Of a stretch of 64,000 nt of DNA, positions 32,674 to 44,120 are shown one piece after another. Numbering within the stretch: position 1 is the stretch's first letter; every line of letters begins with the position of its first letter. Both the position numbers and the translations under genes were made by a program. The notes below the pieces were generated by a model, which was given only the letters and a program-made list of their open reading frames with translations, was not told where the DNA came from and did no database searches. This DNA comes from Lumbricus terrestris (Eukaryota; Annelida; Clitellata; Crassiclitellata; Lumbricidae), in NCBI GenBank assembly GCA_949752735.1, contig OX457053.1, forward strand, positions 25,685,797 through 25,749,796, read 5' to 3'.

Positions 32674-35395
32674 CTTTGCTGAATGACCGCTTAATTTGCG
32701 GCCATTATGAATGCAGAAGCACCTGTAACCATGTTTTATTTTGATTGTGATGAATACGTTTACTTTACATGTGGAAGTCTTTACATGTGTGTGTTACTGT
32801 GTAAACAACCGTATTCTTGCATCGTATGTTGTGCATAGTATTAATATTTGTATTGCATTGCCGACTGTCTAATTAATGTTCGCAATGGTGATATAGATTA
32901 GTATTGTATTGCATTTGCAATGAAGCGATGGACGATTTTATTATTGCCTCTGCTGTAGACAGAAAACTGGACTGTCATTGCCTGCATTGCGCTATATAAA
33001 TATTGGTTTTACCAGTTGATGTATATATAAGGTTGCCTATTTTAGTTAAGGCCATTGATGACGATTATGTGACCTTGAACTTAGACTTGCAGTGGAATTA
33101 GCCATGATGATGTGATTATGTGATATTATGACCTGCGGTGAAATAGTAGGCCTATATGTTTCTGAGTTAATGCTCGGAGGGGAAATTTGCATTAGGCCTA
33201 TATTCCGCTTTATCTATAATCTGATTTATGAAAAATAATTTTAAGAGATTTGCACAGTTAAAGTTTAATGCTCCTAATTTCTGTGTATAGAGTTTTTATA
33301 TGCGTAACTATTGTCAACGCATATATTTATATATAATAATAATTGTATGGATGCTTATTAATTAACTTTAGTGAGGCGCTCTATAAATGTTCTATAATAG
33401 TCCCTTATTGTCCTTCAGCGCCTTAATGCATTACCGAGGTTTTGAGTTTAACAGCGGTGAAATTAATATACATAGCTGCTCTTTGATTAATAGTCCTGCA
33501 TAGGCCTACATGTTTTGGTTGCAGTACGAATTATTTAGATTGCAGTTGATAGACGCAGGATATAAATATATTTAGTTTGATTTGATAGGCCTACTGTAAT
33601 GATTGGCCCATGTACTGTGTGCATCAGCGTTGCTGTTTGAGGCCTAATTTTAATAGTAGCCATGCTCTTGCGATACACAATTTGGTCTTATAATTTTGCA
33701 GTGTAGACTATGATTAAACTGGTTGCCTAATAATATTTATTAGGACTAGGCATAAAATAATTAGGAGCTCTGTCTGTGCGAGAAATGAGGTTGGCCTAAA
33801 TGATTTTGTAGCATTGGATTTAATATTATTATTAATTCGGTGCAGATTAATATTGGGATCCATGAATGAATCTATGACCTAATTGCGAGTTCGTTCAATA
33901 GGCCTAATTTGGATCTTGTTGATGGGTGGCCTCGCAGTTTCCCACGCTTCTACAGATCAATTGTAGATGGCGGGGGAAGAGCGGAGGCGTAGTCCGAGAG
34001 CGACGCATTAGGACGCCGACGATTATCGGCTGAGGTTCTCAGTGTTTAATTGTTCCAGACGAAAGAAGTTCGGAACGTCTGTCCTTGTTGTAATATAATT
34101 GTGCATTTAATCTGCAATATAACTAAATCTGTAATGTAAGATTTGCTGCTATGATTAGCATAGTAAAGATTAAGCTATAGATTAGATTAACGGTTGACCT
34201 AATTCTGAAAGGATTTATTTGAGGTCTTATTTTATTTCGTGCAAAACAGCGCGACCTTAGTCGTACGATGCACTTTGACCTACATGTATAGAGATGATGT
34301 TCAATTGCCTAATTCTCACAGCCAGACGCACGCTGTAGATGCACTGCGTGGAGGGGGAATAGAGACACAGGAGTCGACGCATCAAAGAGCGGCGATTAAT
34401 TAGCAATCGTTGTTTCCCAGGCGCGTGGGTGGTCCCGTTAGTCTCCGCTGCATCTCTGATAGAATGAAGGAAAGATAATAGGCCTTGATGCTATGCAATG
34501 ATGCATAAGGATTTATAGTAGACTAAAGTGGCCTAACTGTTGATTTGCGCTTTAGACTAAGATCTCATATTAAAATCATGATAATCCTTTTAGGCCTAGG
34601 ATTTTTACGATTATACAATGTGACTGTTTTGTAACGTTAATTGCAATAATATGTTACGTTAGCCTATGTTTAAATGGCCTATTTTAATTCTGTGCATAAT
34701 CGGTTGCATTTTTAATAATTAAGTAGGCCTACTGAAAGATGTTGGGAAGGGAGCGGCTTATTAAGCTGAAGTTAGGCTGAATCTCTTGCGGTAAGCTTTG
34801 ATGGGGAGCCTACGGATAGTTATAATGAGCATTGGCCTTTGGAGACTTAAGCTGTGTGTGTAGTCTCAGGTAATTTGCTATGATAGTACCGTTGTTAATG
34901 GGATTAGAGACTTAGGTTTAACTGCTTAGATGAGTCTTTAAATGTAGACGTTTGCCTACAGTGAAATGCCTAAAGAAGTCTCGATGGTAAAGGCCATGGG
35001 TGGCCTATTAATCAAATAACCTGTTGTAAAGGTAACGAAGGTCTAATGGTTTTTGTGGCTGTCCCGTGGGTTCTTAAGTCAATGCTTGCCGTGAAGGACT
35101 TTGTGCTTAACTAAACTCAAGGAGACCTATATATAGAATTGCTTTTGAGCTTCACTGAACTATTAGCGATGGAGCTATATAATTATAATAATAATAAATG
35201 TTTCTTTCGCTGGAACTGACATTTAACGCTAAAATGTGAACTTTCTGATGCTTACGTTGAGGACTGTTCGTTGCATATATTTTTAATTCTTGCATTTGAA
35301 TCATTGATGTAAAAATTGGAGTATGGCCTTACTAACATTTCAGGATCCATTTTTCCAATTAAAAGGATCCTGAAATCAGGGAGGGCCGAGAATAG
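32674..35395 (+). other. Non-coding internal region of the LTR element
   Basis: 2.7 kb of AT-rich sequence with many aggcctat-like motifs and no open frame of note where pol would be expected. Two GC-richer patches (about 33,930-34,020 and 34,320-34,450) share a 'cgtt-tcccac/g' layout with gcggag/gggggaa motifs. Function unknown. Confidence 0.75.
35377..35395 (+). other. Candidate polypurine tract
   Basis: caggg-agggccgagaatag directly precedes the 3' LTR. It is purine-rich but interrupted by cc and t, so the assignment is weak. Confidence 0.3.
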
Positions 35396-37744
35396 TGTAG
35401 CGATCGTATAACTACGCTACGGGTCGCTAATATTATTTTATTTAATTTTAGATCGATTATGGGGTTTCAGGGATCTGATATATTTGTTTTATTTCTGTAT
35501 TTTTGAGCTGCCTTGTGTGACCTATATTTTAATGTTGATTTGCGCTTGACACGGGTCACAGCGACCGCTGACGTAGGCAGCAGTCGTTGCTGTTCCATTA
35601 ATTGGTATATGTTCACACGCTCTCAGCGATCGTCGGTCGCTGTCTTCAAAGGCCGTGCCGCTTGCAGTCGATGAGGGTAATTAAACTTTCGCACGCTCTC
35701 TGAGGTGGTCTGATGATCAGAGTGAGCGAGGAAGACAGCCAGCCAGACAAGCACAGGCAGGGACACGGATTGAGAAGGAAACACCGTTGGCGTGTGGGTC
35801 TGTGTACGTGTGTTTTCTCAAGGTTGAACTGGTGCATTTGATGCCTACGTGATCAGCGGCAGATGGCGCCTTTCAGAAGGAGAGATAGAAGGAGAAAGAT
35901 AGTGAGCTACAGACAGACGCAGAGATACACAGGAGAGGACGCAGCTGGCAGCTAATTCTTGCCGCCTTGAAACAGCTGCGTTGCTGCTGGGTTTGCGCGC
36001 GCGGCTCGCTTGCTGGTCATGCGCAGAAAGGGGGACGCTCTCCTTGTCAGGCAGTAATAAAAGAGCAGCGCAACGCTGAGAGGCTCAGTTGCGCATAGGA
36101 TCTCAGGGCGGTCGGATGTATAGTGAGTTGCGCACAGGATCTCAGGGCGGTCGGATGTATTGCGGCGGTTGGTAGTTTTAGGCTCGATCAAGTTGGTGAA
36201 GCATGGCCAGGATAAGCGCCTGCTTGCACTAGTTGCGCATACACGGATTCTGTCGGCGATTCATTCTCTCTCGACATGGAGTCGATTAAATAAAAGAGTT
36301 TGTTTGTTGCGAGAAATACATCAGCGTCGCTGCAAGTTTTGTCTTCGCTCTCGCTTCGGATATATTCCTGGATTACTAATTCAAGGCCTCTCTTCGCCCT
36401 GTCACACGGAGTGATTTATCGTGGGCTTCGAATCGTCAGCGCTCTGCTCTCGTTCTTCGAAATTGTGTTGCGAAGCGGTTGTTCGTATGGTTGCCTAAGG
36501 GCGTCTTTCTCAAACGGCTTGGATAAATAGCCGAAATTGTTGTTCATTGCGAGAAATCAGCATCGGATTTAGCTGATCTTTTCGGGCGTTTCAAACTCGA
36601 CGCCTTTCTGTGTGTGTCGTCGCATCTCTTGGATATCGTCTTCGTCGCTGTTCTTCGCACACGATCGGCTTTGTCCCTTGTCTTCGGACATAAGGTACGC
36701 TTTATTGGGGAATTAATACGATCGGTTATTAAGACATTTTGGGCTGAACTGAAATTGGCTGTGGGACTTGAGAGTCAATTGGGATTTAATTTAGGCATAC
36801 TCCGGTTGATAGGTGTTTGCATTGAATTGTTGCATTTGATTTTCATTGAATGTCTTTACAAAGGATAGGAGCTGATAATTGAACTTACTGACTTTTATGT
36901 TTGATTGCTTTGAACATAATTGATGTCAATTGAAGATTCAATTGATTGGGAATAATAAGAAATATTAATAAAACTACTGACTTTGATCATTGATGGCATT
37001 GAATGCAACTGACGGTGAATGAATACTTGATTGATTGTGAGCTCTAAAGATAGAAGTCATTTCTATAGCGCTATGGAGGAGTCTAGGCCAGTCACCCCTG
37101 CTCAGCCTTCACGGCCCCCCTCCTCTATGGAAATTGTCTTAGAAGCAATCCAGACTAATGCTAAGACTACGCAAGATGCGATTGCCTCAGTAGAATTAAA
37201 TGTCTTGGCGGTGCAGTCCAATGTCGAAGATGCCATTTCATCGGTGCAATCAAATGTAAGAGAGGAAATCTCTTCTGTAAAATCTTATGTCAGAGATACG
37301 CAGGATGCAATCACCTCCGAGCAATTAAATGTCAGGGAAGCGCTGACGGAAGTTGTATCACGATTGGAAAGGCTAGAGGCATCGCCGGTACCCAAGCCTG
37401 CTGTGGATTTGAACCCTGGTTACCTCACCGCTATTACCACTGCGGACGCGCCATACCACTCGACCATCGGCCTGGAAGAAACTTTGGGTGCTAGGCCCAA
37501 AGATTTCACGCAACCTGGTATATTGCGAAGAAGTGATAGATTGGCTAGTAGGCCGCCAATTTCATATAGGGAGTCCGGCAGTCGAAATAACTGGCCGCCT
37601 TTCCATCGTTGGGATTCGAACCCGGAAGTCACCTCATCCTGTCCTCCCTCTATCTCTAGAGCTCGTCCACAGCAGCACGCGGCCATATCGAGCGAGGATC
37701 CGGAAGTGGCGACTCCGGGGATGCCGATAGGGGCGGGCGTTACA
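35396..37744 (+). repeat. 3' LTR (2,349 bp)
   Basis: Matches the 5' LTR at a constant offset of 7,435 bp; I noticed no differences in the blocks compared, including all long frames. This indicates a recent insertion. Confidence 0.92.
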
Positions 37745-37753
37745 CTAGGGTGA
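37073..37753 (+). pseudogene. 5' part of gag repeated in the 3' LTR
   Basis: The first 224 gag codons are present again because they lie within the LTR. The frame ends three codons into flanking DNA. Any transcript of it would give only the coiled-coil N terminus. Confidence 0.85.
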
Positions 37754-38000
37754 ACCGTTTGGAAGCGCTCCCAGTGCGCAAGGCCACGAGAGAAGAAATA
37801 GGTTTTGAGGAAAGAAAATGAGGAGGATGTATTACCAGTCAGAAGTTGAGATCGAGTAGAAGGAGACAGTGTATTCCAAAGAGAGGGGCCAATTGATGTG
37901 AAGGAACGGGACTGAGCCATAGCCGTTCTAGTAGGAGGAACTAGAAGATCAAATCTGTTTAAAGAGCAGAGAGTAAGACGTGTTGAGCATAATTATCATT
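37749..38000 (-). mobile_element. Remainder of the LINE fragment cut by the LTR element
   Basis: The minus strand reads like the end of a LINE ORF (SFTSIGPSLWNTLSPSTRSQ). It continues the tail block interrupted at 27,956. The LTR insertion is therefore younger than the LINE. Confidence 0.65.
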
Positions 38001-38008
38001 TGCAGAAC

Positions 38009-38153
38009 CTGTCGATGAGTCTATACGGATGTAATCCACGGTTGGTGATGGGAGGAGACTGTACGTGACACGTCCATTGTCTCCACTGTCTCTGTCACCT
38101 GCAGTCACGCTTAGAATGCTGACATCAGAAGATGTTGCCTCTGCAACTGACAC
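38009..38153 (-). CDS. Dachsous-type cadherin exon
   Basis: A 145-bp exon. Acceptor tgtttcag, phase 0 in; donor ACAG|gttctg, phase 1 out, creating GGT with the next exon 18 kb away. It encodes the N-terminal half of a cadherin repeat (VSVAEATSSD...DRDSGDNGRVTYSL). Confidence 0.93.
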
Positions 38154-38344
38154 CTGAAACAACATTCAACAACAGTGAATACTCTGTGTTTTCTTTAAAA
38201 CATTGTCCAATGCAACATCGATGAATAATCAACATAGGTGGTTGTCTCCGGGAAGACACCTGAAGCAACATCAACGAATAAGCAACATTAAGTGTTGTCT
38301 CTGGGAAAGACACCCGCAACAATGCTCAGCCAGATTCAACACTG

Positions 38345-38489
38345 GTTTGTATGTGCACTTGTTATAGCGCCCCTTCAAGCTCTGTCTACTCAGAGGCGCT
38401 CCCGAATGCAGAGCGGACACTGCATCGGAGTTTCACGCCGAAGCGCTGAGCATTTGTGAGTGAAGAACTTGCCCAAGGCGCGCCCCACA
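38345..38489 (-). mobile_element. tRNA-derived SINE (copy 5, internal deletion)
   Basis: Body and head end present, but the B-box region between 'cttgcccaagg' and 'cgcgccccaca' is missing. Confidence 0.75.
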
Positions 38490-38641
38490 AAATTGATTGT
38501 TGCCTATGGGAAAAAACCTGAAGCAACATTCATCCAGAGTTTACACCGGTTGTTGTCTCTCGGAAAGCTACCCGAAACTATTGTCTAAACAACATTTCAA
38601 GTATAAATGAAGAATTTTGGTATTGTTGATAGATACAAAAC

Positions 38642-38737
38642 CTGATAGATCGACTGACTGAAGATCGGCGTATTGTCATTGTCGTCAATCACGTTCACCT
38701 GAATCGGAGTTGACGCATTGTGCAACTGGTCAGACAC
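38642..38737 (-). CDS. Dachsous-type cadherin exon (96 bp)
   Basis: Phase 0 to 0; acceptor ttgaatag, donor CAG|gttttg. It encodes 32 residues including the canonical calcium linker VIDDNDNTPIF and the start of the next repeat (SQSIYQ). Both junctions join in frame. Confidence 0.92.
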
Positions 38738-39111
38738 CTATTCAAGTCAAAACATCAGACCACTTATCATCACCATCAATAATAATCGGACAACAACATG
38801 CACTTCCGTTCCAGGTATAAATTTCCATTCCATTCGTGCATAAAATAATATAAACGTATTTGCTTGTACATGTATGCATCTAGGCCCACATGATTACATG
38901 ATTACCGTAGTACTGCATCTCACTAGAGATGATGAGAAAAACCACCCAAAACAAAACGCCACACAAACGATTGACACGTTCAGAATGTGTAAGTTCTTCA
39001 TTTCCACAGGACAAAGTAAGCAAGAGATTGAAGACAAGAGAAACCTACTTCGAACATTTCCAGCATAGAGGAAGAGAAAGAAATGGTAGAGAGCACAAGG
39101 CAACACTAGTG

Positions 39112-39311
39112 GGGCATGGTGGTGGCGAGTCAGTCTCTTGGAGCCAGAGGGTTCCAGGTTCGAATCCACCTCAAGCCACCGTGTATAAGTATATAGGGAC
39201 CTTGAGCAAGTCCTTCACTCGCAATTCCAATGCAGCATCCACACTGTAGTCGGGAGCGTCCGCACTGTAGTCGGGAGCACCTCTGAGTAGCGAGCTTGAA
39301 GGAACGCAATA
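39112..39311 (+). mobile_element. tRNA-derived SINE (copy 6)
   Basis: B box ggttcgaatcc near 39,158. The tail block gagcacctctgagtag at about 39,276 ends the body. Confidence 0.8.
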
Positions 39312-39385
39312 GAAATTGAGAAATAAATATATAAATAAACTAGGCAGAAACCAAGATAGGAGAGTGAGGGTTTAAGGTAGCTTAC

Positions 39386-39603
39386 TTGGACAGTCAGTTG
39401 GAACGAGGTACATGACTCATAATCGAGTCGTTGATCTGTCCAGATTTTCCCACTGTACCTGTCGATTGTGAAAACAGAATCAGTGGCGCCACCTGTGAGG
39501 CAATCAACGCCACCAACGACGGAGCTCAGCTGGTAAACCAACGTAGGGTAGAGATCTACGTCGCTTGCTGTGACCTGCCACACCATCGTCCCGGGTCTTA
39601 CAC
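39386..39603 (-). CDS. Dachsous-type cadherin exon
   Basis: A 218-bp exon, phase 1 in (acceptor atttccag), phase 0 out (donor CCAA|gtaagc). It encodes most of a repeat: GVRPGTMVWQVTASDVD, then the strand FTIDRYSGKIWTDQRLDYES. Two cysteines in the middle (GGVDC, ESC) are unusual for a cadherin repeat. Confidence 0.93.
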
Positions 39604-39857
39604 CTGGAAATGTTTTCAAAATAACAGATATTGAGCATCGAGTTCAACAAAATGGATCATTATGTGATACGAAGATTCACAGGAGCCCGTAGATATTTAT
39701 GCAGGGGGGAAATAAAGGTCCTGGTGAAATTTTAGTAAGAGCCTGGAAAAATGCAAAGCAGGAAGTTAAAAATATATGAGTATTTTCAGAGCGGTTTTTA
39801 AAATGTAAATTCCTCAGTTTCACTTTGCATATCATTAGCATAATTGATTCCCTAGAG

Positions 39858-40188
39858 CAGTGGTTCCCAACCTTTTTTGACTCTAGGGCCACTTTTTCTA
39901 AGTTAGAGGACACGAGGGCCACTTTTTCTTTGTTGAAGGATATTAAGGGACCACAAAGGTAAAACTTAAAGCATATAAAGTTGTTATAGTTGAATCAAAA
40001 TAGAATATTTGATGTTATTTATAGACGTTAAAATAAAATAATTTGTAATATAAAAATAATTATGTATTCTGTTCTGTCCAAATGGTCAATTTTTTCATAT
40101 ATTTTTTTAATTCTTTGAGAGACGAGGGCTATATTTTAGGCTTGGCGGGCCACTTTTTGCCTTGTGGGCCACGGGTTGGGAACCACTG
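39858..40188. mobile_element. hAT-type MITE, family A (copy 2)
   Basis: Ends cagtggttcccaacc and ggttgggaaccactg; exact 8-bp duplication ccctagag (39,850-39,857 and 40,189-40,196). Confidence 0.92.
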
Positions 40189-40196
40189 CCCTAGAG

Positions 40197-40766
40197 CAAA
40201 GAAATTTGTTAAAAACCAAAAAGTAGTAGATAAAAATAGGTATCAATTTTCCAGAGGAGCAAGTGCCCCCCCTTACCCCTATGTGCAGGCGCCCATGCGG
40301 GGACTGCTTTCAAATGAAATAAAAATAACAGCTCTAGCAAAACATCTGGGAAGCTATTTAAATGTTGACAGTTTTTATCCATTTCCTCAGCAGCAGGAAA
40401 TCCAACTCTGTGACAGAGTGTTGGATAATTGGTATATCAAGACAGTTCAAATTTCCCAAATATCGTTCTTATCCATTTTCCAGAGAGAAAACAATTCAGA
40501 CAATGCTTAAAGAATATCAGCTCAATATTACATTTCTCTAGACAATGGTCTAACCATAGAACTGCACTGGATAATAGGTACAGGGTATTTTTATAAAAAA
40601 AACCAGTAACCAATGGTACTATTCTTGAGAACCTCCTTGCAACAAGAAATCATATACAATTTTAAGAGAAGATTCATTACGATGATACTCTGTAGCCTAC
40701 ACAAATAGCTGAACACATACACATTATTATATGTACGCATGCTTGCCTATGTATGTGTCTAGCTAA
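40197..40766. other. Dachsous intron, no feature recognised
   Basis: AT-rich sequence without exon-like frames. Confidence 0.4.
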
Positions 40767-41045
40767 CATAGGCGGAGACCTGGGCGGAGAATTGGGGGAA
40801 TGGAAAGATTTTTGGACGGACGACTGGCCAAAAATTTTCCATCATTTGCCGGCAACAATTTCTGACGACCTTTTTTTTGGCATCTGGCCGAAATCTGGAC
40901 GAAAATTTCTATTCTCGCCGCCAACAAAGAAGTTGATGACCTTTTTTTTAGTCGTGGCGCTCAACGATTGGGGGGGGACAAATGCATGGGCCGTCCCCCC
41001 AACACCTCCATTGGGGGGACCGTCCCCCCTAGGTCTCCGCCCATG
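40767..41045. mobile_element. hAT-type MITE, family B variant
   Basis: Ends cataggcggagacct and aggtctccgcccatg; exact 8-bp duplication ctagctaa (40,759-40,766 and 41,046-41,053). Confidence 0.92.
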
Positions 41046-41140
41046 CTAGCTAACACACATACATACACACTTACATACATACAAACACATACATGCATAA
41101 ATACATACATGCATACATATACAAGAAAGCAGAAGGAAAC

Positions 41141-41345
41141 AGTATTAAAAGAAGCTGCATGTGGTACTATGGTATGGAATGGCCTCCGTCTTGAGCTGGC
41201 CTTTCCTTATCATAGGTCACTCTCTGAAACATTCTACAAGCACTTGAAAACTATTCTTGGCCGTGCTGGAGTTGGGAGCACCTCTGAGCAGTTTCCTTGA
41301 AGAGGCACTGTATAAATACTTGATTGAATGAATATACGGTAGAAA
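41141..41345 (+). mobile_element. LINE 3' end with (TGAA)n tail
   Basis: The frame encodes TMVWNGLRLELAF...LSETFYKHLKTIL, the typical end of a LINE ORF. The tail block gagcacctctgagcag...gaagaggcactgtataaa precedes ttgaatgaa. Confidence 0.75.
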
Positions 41346-41370
41346 GAATCAAGCGGATCCACTGCCGTAC

Positions 41371-41891
41371 CTTCCCGCACGCTCACTGCTTTGTTGACCG
41401 GAAAAAACGGAGCATTATCGTTGACGTCAACGACCTGAACGCGCAGCGAGGCAACCGCGCCACCTCCGTCCGTAGTTGACGTCTGGACGTCCATCTTGTA
41501 CGAGTCGCGAATCTCCCGATCCAGAATTCCGTTCGTCTTCACGACTCCAGAGTTCGGCGGATCCATGAGAAAAGCGTTCTGCACATTTCCAGCAGATATC
41601 CAATAAGTCGTACTGTCGCTTAACGTACCATTCTTCGCCGAGACGACTGCTCTGACTTGCGTTACGTTTGTCAATCTTGCGTTGTTCTCCCACACGTACG
41701 TGACGTATCGGTCTGAGCAGAAACGCAGCGAAGAACTCGTTGAGTCGTTCTTTGCAGTAGTGACCGACGTACTGTTTCTGAGTATGGTTACGTTGACACG
41801 TGCGATTCTGCTGCGTGGTCTGTACGGACACCCGTCAGTCGCTGTAACCTCGAAACTGTACGTGGCAGCATGGTCTGTGTTGTCCAGATCA
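41371..41891 (-). CDS. Dachsous-type cadherin exon (521 bp)
   Basis: Phase 2 in (acceptor ttcttcag), phase 1 out (donor GGAAG|gtacgg). It encodes the end of one repeat (YSFEVTATDGC), an unusual linker without calcium motif, a Ser/Thr-rich repeat with a free cysteine (LRFCSDRYVTYVWEN), the canonical linker VDVNDNAPFF and the start of another repeat (VSVREG). Confidence 0.95.
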
Positions 41892-42067
41892 CTGAAGAAA
41901 AACACCAAGAAATAAATGTGGTCTTGTAATTATCGAAGATTGTGATTTTGTGAAAGTGTACGAAAAATTCACAGGACCTTTCGATTTGACAATCTAGCAT
42001 GCTGATTACTAAAGTATTGAACTCCTCAGTATTTATTGATAATATAGAATTAAATTTTTTGGTTCAA

Positions 42068-42400
42068 GTAACTGTGTTAATACATTATATCGATACATTA
42101 TACTCATTATCACCCATACATTATACGATACATTACACCCATTTTCACCCATACATTATACGGTACATTACACCCATTATCACCCATACATTATACCGAT
42201 ACATTACAACCATTATTACCCATACATTATACCAATACATTACACCCATTATCACCCATACATCATGCCGATACATTACACCCATACATTATACTGTTAC
42301 ATTACACCCATTATCACCCATACATTATACCGATACACTACACCCATTATCACCCATACATTATACTGATACGAATGGACCTATGTTAAACACAGCCCTG
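42068..42400. repeat. Tandem repeat, ~36-bp unit
   Basis: About nine copies of cccattatcacccatacatt followed by ataccgatacattaca, some shortened. Confidence 0.9.
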
Positions 42401-42723
42401 ACTGATGCTTTACACCCATGACAGTCTCTCATGGCTAGATTAAGAGACAGAGCCTCTCCTACCTGGACGTGTAATAAGGGATCTTTGTAAGAAATTGCAC
42501 AAGTGCTGCCTTGTCTAGCCTAAATAATGTTAAAGATTAGTAATGTAATGTAATAGAACACTTGTATAGGGTCTAGAACAAGTGACTGTAATGCTAACAC
42601 TTGCAATGCATGGCAAAGAACCATGGTCAACAAATATCTGAAATCTGTGTCTCAGGCAGCTATCAGTCAGATAGAAAAAGGCGCATCTTTAATGTTCAAG
42701 AAAGTGTAGTGCAGTCCTTAATA

Positions 42724-43377
42724 AGAGAGCAGAGCAAGTTCAAGTCAGCAAGTTCATACATAGTTGGCAGAAATAGGTAGCTCATTAATAAGTAAGTTTC
42801 CACAGTAATAAATTGAACAGAGCAAGTTCAAATCAGCAAGTTTATACGTAGTTGGCAGGAAAGGTAGCTCATTAATAAGCAAGCTTCTACAGTAATAAAT
42901 TGAATAGAGCAAGTTCAAGTCAGCAAGTTCATACATAGTTGGCAGGAAAGGTAGCTCATTAATAAGTAAGTTTCCACAGTAATAAATTGAACAGAGCAAG
43001 TTCAAGTCAGCAAGTTTATACGTAGTTGGCAGGAAAGGTAGCTCATTAATAAGCAAGCTTCTACAGTAATAAATTGAATAGAGCAAGTTCAAGTCAGCAA
43101 GTTCATACATAGTTGGCAGGAAAGGTAGCTCATTAATAAGTAAGTTTCCACAGTAATAAATTGAACAGAGCAAGTTCAAGTCAGCAAGTTTATACGTAGT
43201 TGGCAGGAAAGGTAGCTCATTAATAAGCAAGCTTCTACAGTAATAAATTGAATAGAGCAAGTTCAAGCCAGCAAGTTCATACATAGTTGGCAGGAAAGGT
43301 AGCTCATTAATAAGTAAGTTTCCACAGTAATAAATTGAACAGAGCAAGTTCAAGTCAGCAAGTTCATGCATAGTTAG
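42724..43377. repeat. Satellite with 174-bp higher-order (2 x 87 bp) repeat
   Basis: Seven 87-bp units alternate between two types: one has tacatagttgg and aagtttccacag, the other tacgtagttgg and aagcttctacag. The 87-bp length (29 codons) keeps one minus-strand frame open for 205 codons. The peptide repeats with no known domain, so I regard it as non-coding. Confidence 0.93.
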
Positions 43378-43432
43378 CTTCTGAGTGGATTTCTTGAAGG
43401 GGTGCTATATAAATTCTTGAAATGAATGAATG
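43378..43432 (+). mobile_element. Short LINE tail with (TGAA)n
   Basis: ctgagtggatttcttgaagg, then ggtgctatataaattcttga and atgaatgaatga: only the last 55 bp of the LINE family. Confidence 0.6.
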
Positions 43433-43454
43433 AATTCGTAAACGTGAAACTCAC

Positions 43455-43824
43455 CGTGCAGTAACAAGGGCACCAGTATACGGCTCAACGTAAAACATTC
43501 CAAGCGCATCATTCGAAAGACAATACGAGACATTTCCATTCATGTCAGCATCCAAGTCCATCGCCTGCACGATCAGAACAATCGTTCCAACTGGAACCTT
43601 CTCCGAAATGGAACCAGCGTAGCTCATCTGTAGGAAGACTGGATCATTGTCATTGTCGTCTAGGACACGAATGACTGCGTTCATTGTGCTGTTCAGTGAC
43701 GGGGAACCACCGTCGACAGCCATGATGGTGAGATTGTAGACGGGGATGGCCTCACGATCAAGAGGAGTACAGGACAGCACTCCAGTCGTCTTGTGAAGAA
43801 AAAAACGAGAATCTGCGTTGCCAC
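43455..43824 (-). CDS. Dachsous-type cadherin exon (370 bp)
   Basis: Phase 1 in (acceptor ttacattag), phase 2 out (donor GCACG|gtgagt). It encodes GNADSRFFLHKTTGVLSC, the LDREAIPVYNLTIMAVDGGSP strand, the linker VLDDNDNDPVF and most of the next repeat to YVEPYTGALVTA. Confidence 0.95.
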
Positions 43825-43871
43825 CTAATGTAAAATTAATCGATATTCGGTAGTTAGTGTACTGCTATTAT

Positions 43872-44120
43872 TCATTCATTCATTCATTCATTCATTCATT
43901 CATTCGAGTATTTATATAGCGCCTCTTCAAGGGAAGTACTCAGAGGCGCTCCCGACTCCAGTACGGACAAACAGAACAGTTTTTAAGTGCTTATAGAATG
44001 TGTCAGAGAGTGATCTAGGGAACAGGCGCAGCTCAAGTGGGAGGGCATTCCATACCACTGTGCCAACCACAGAAAAAGCACGACTCTGCATGATGGAGGT
44101 ACGAGCAGCTGCTGTGTCTA
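43872..44120 (-). mobile_element. LINE 3' end with (TGAA)n tail
   Basis: On the plus strand a (ATTC)n run, then the tail block tatatagcgcctcttcaagg and agaggcgctcccgac. The minus-strand frame encodes VVWNALPLELRLFPRSLSD. Confidence 0.8.

Larger units (their letters stand above)
27961..37744 (+). mobile_element. 9.8-kb gag-only LTR retrotransposon (TR-GAG-like)
   Basis: Two near-identical 2,349-bp direct repeats start TGTAGCG and end GTTACA (TG...CA), 7,435 bp apart. A 4-bp duplication ctag flanks the element (27,957-27,960 and 37,745-37,748). Internal region: one gag ORF, then 2.7 kb without open frames. No protease, reverse transcriptase, RNase H or integrase is present, so it depends on another element for copying. 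Non-autonomous elements with only gag are known from plants as TR-GAG. The gag type and 4-bp duplication suggest Ty3/Gypsy relationship, though this is inferred. Confidence 0.92.

Noticed and set aside
35646..36868. Set of frames (about 60-85 codons) repeated at 28.2 and 35.6 kb
   Set aside because: They are the duplicated LTRs; apart from the gag start none has coding features.
42754..43371. 205-codon minus-strand frame with repeated LINELPFLP peptide
   Set aside because: The 87-bp satellite unit is a multiple of three, so the frame stays open without selection. No domain or start context.
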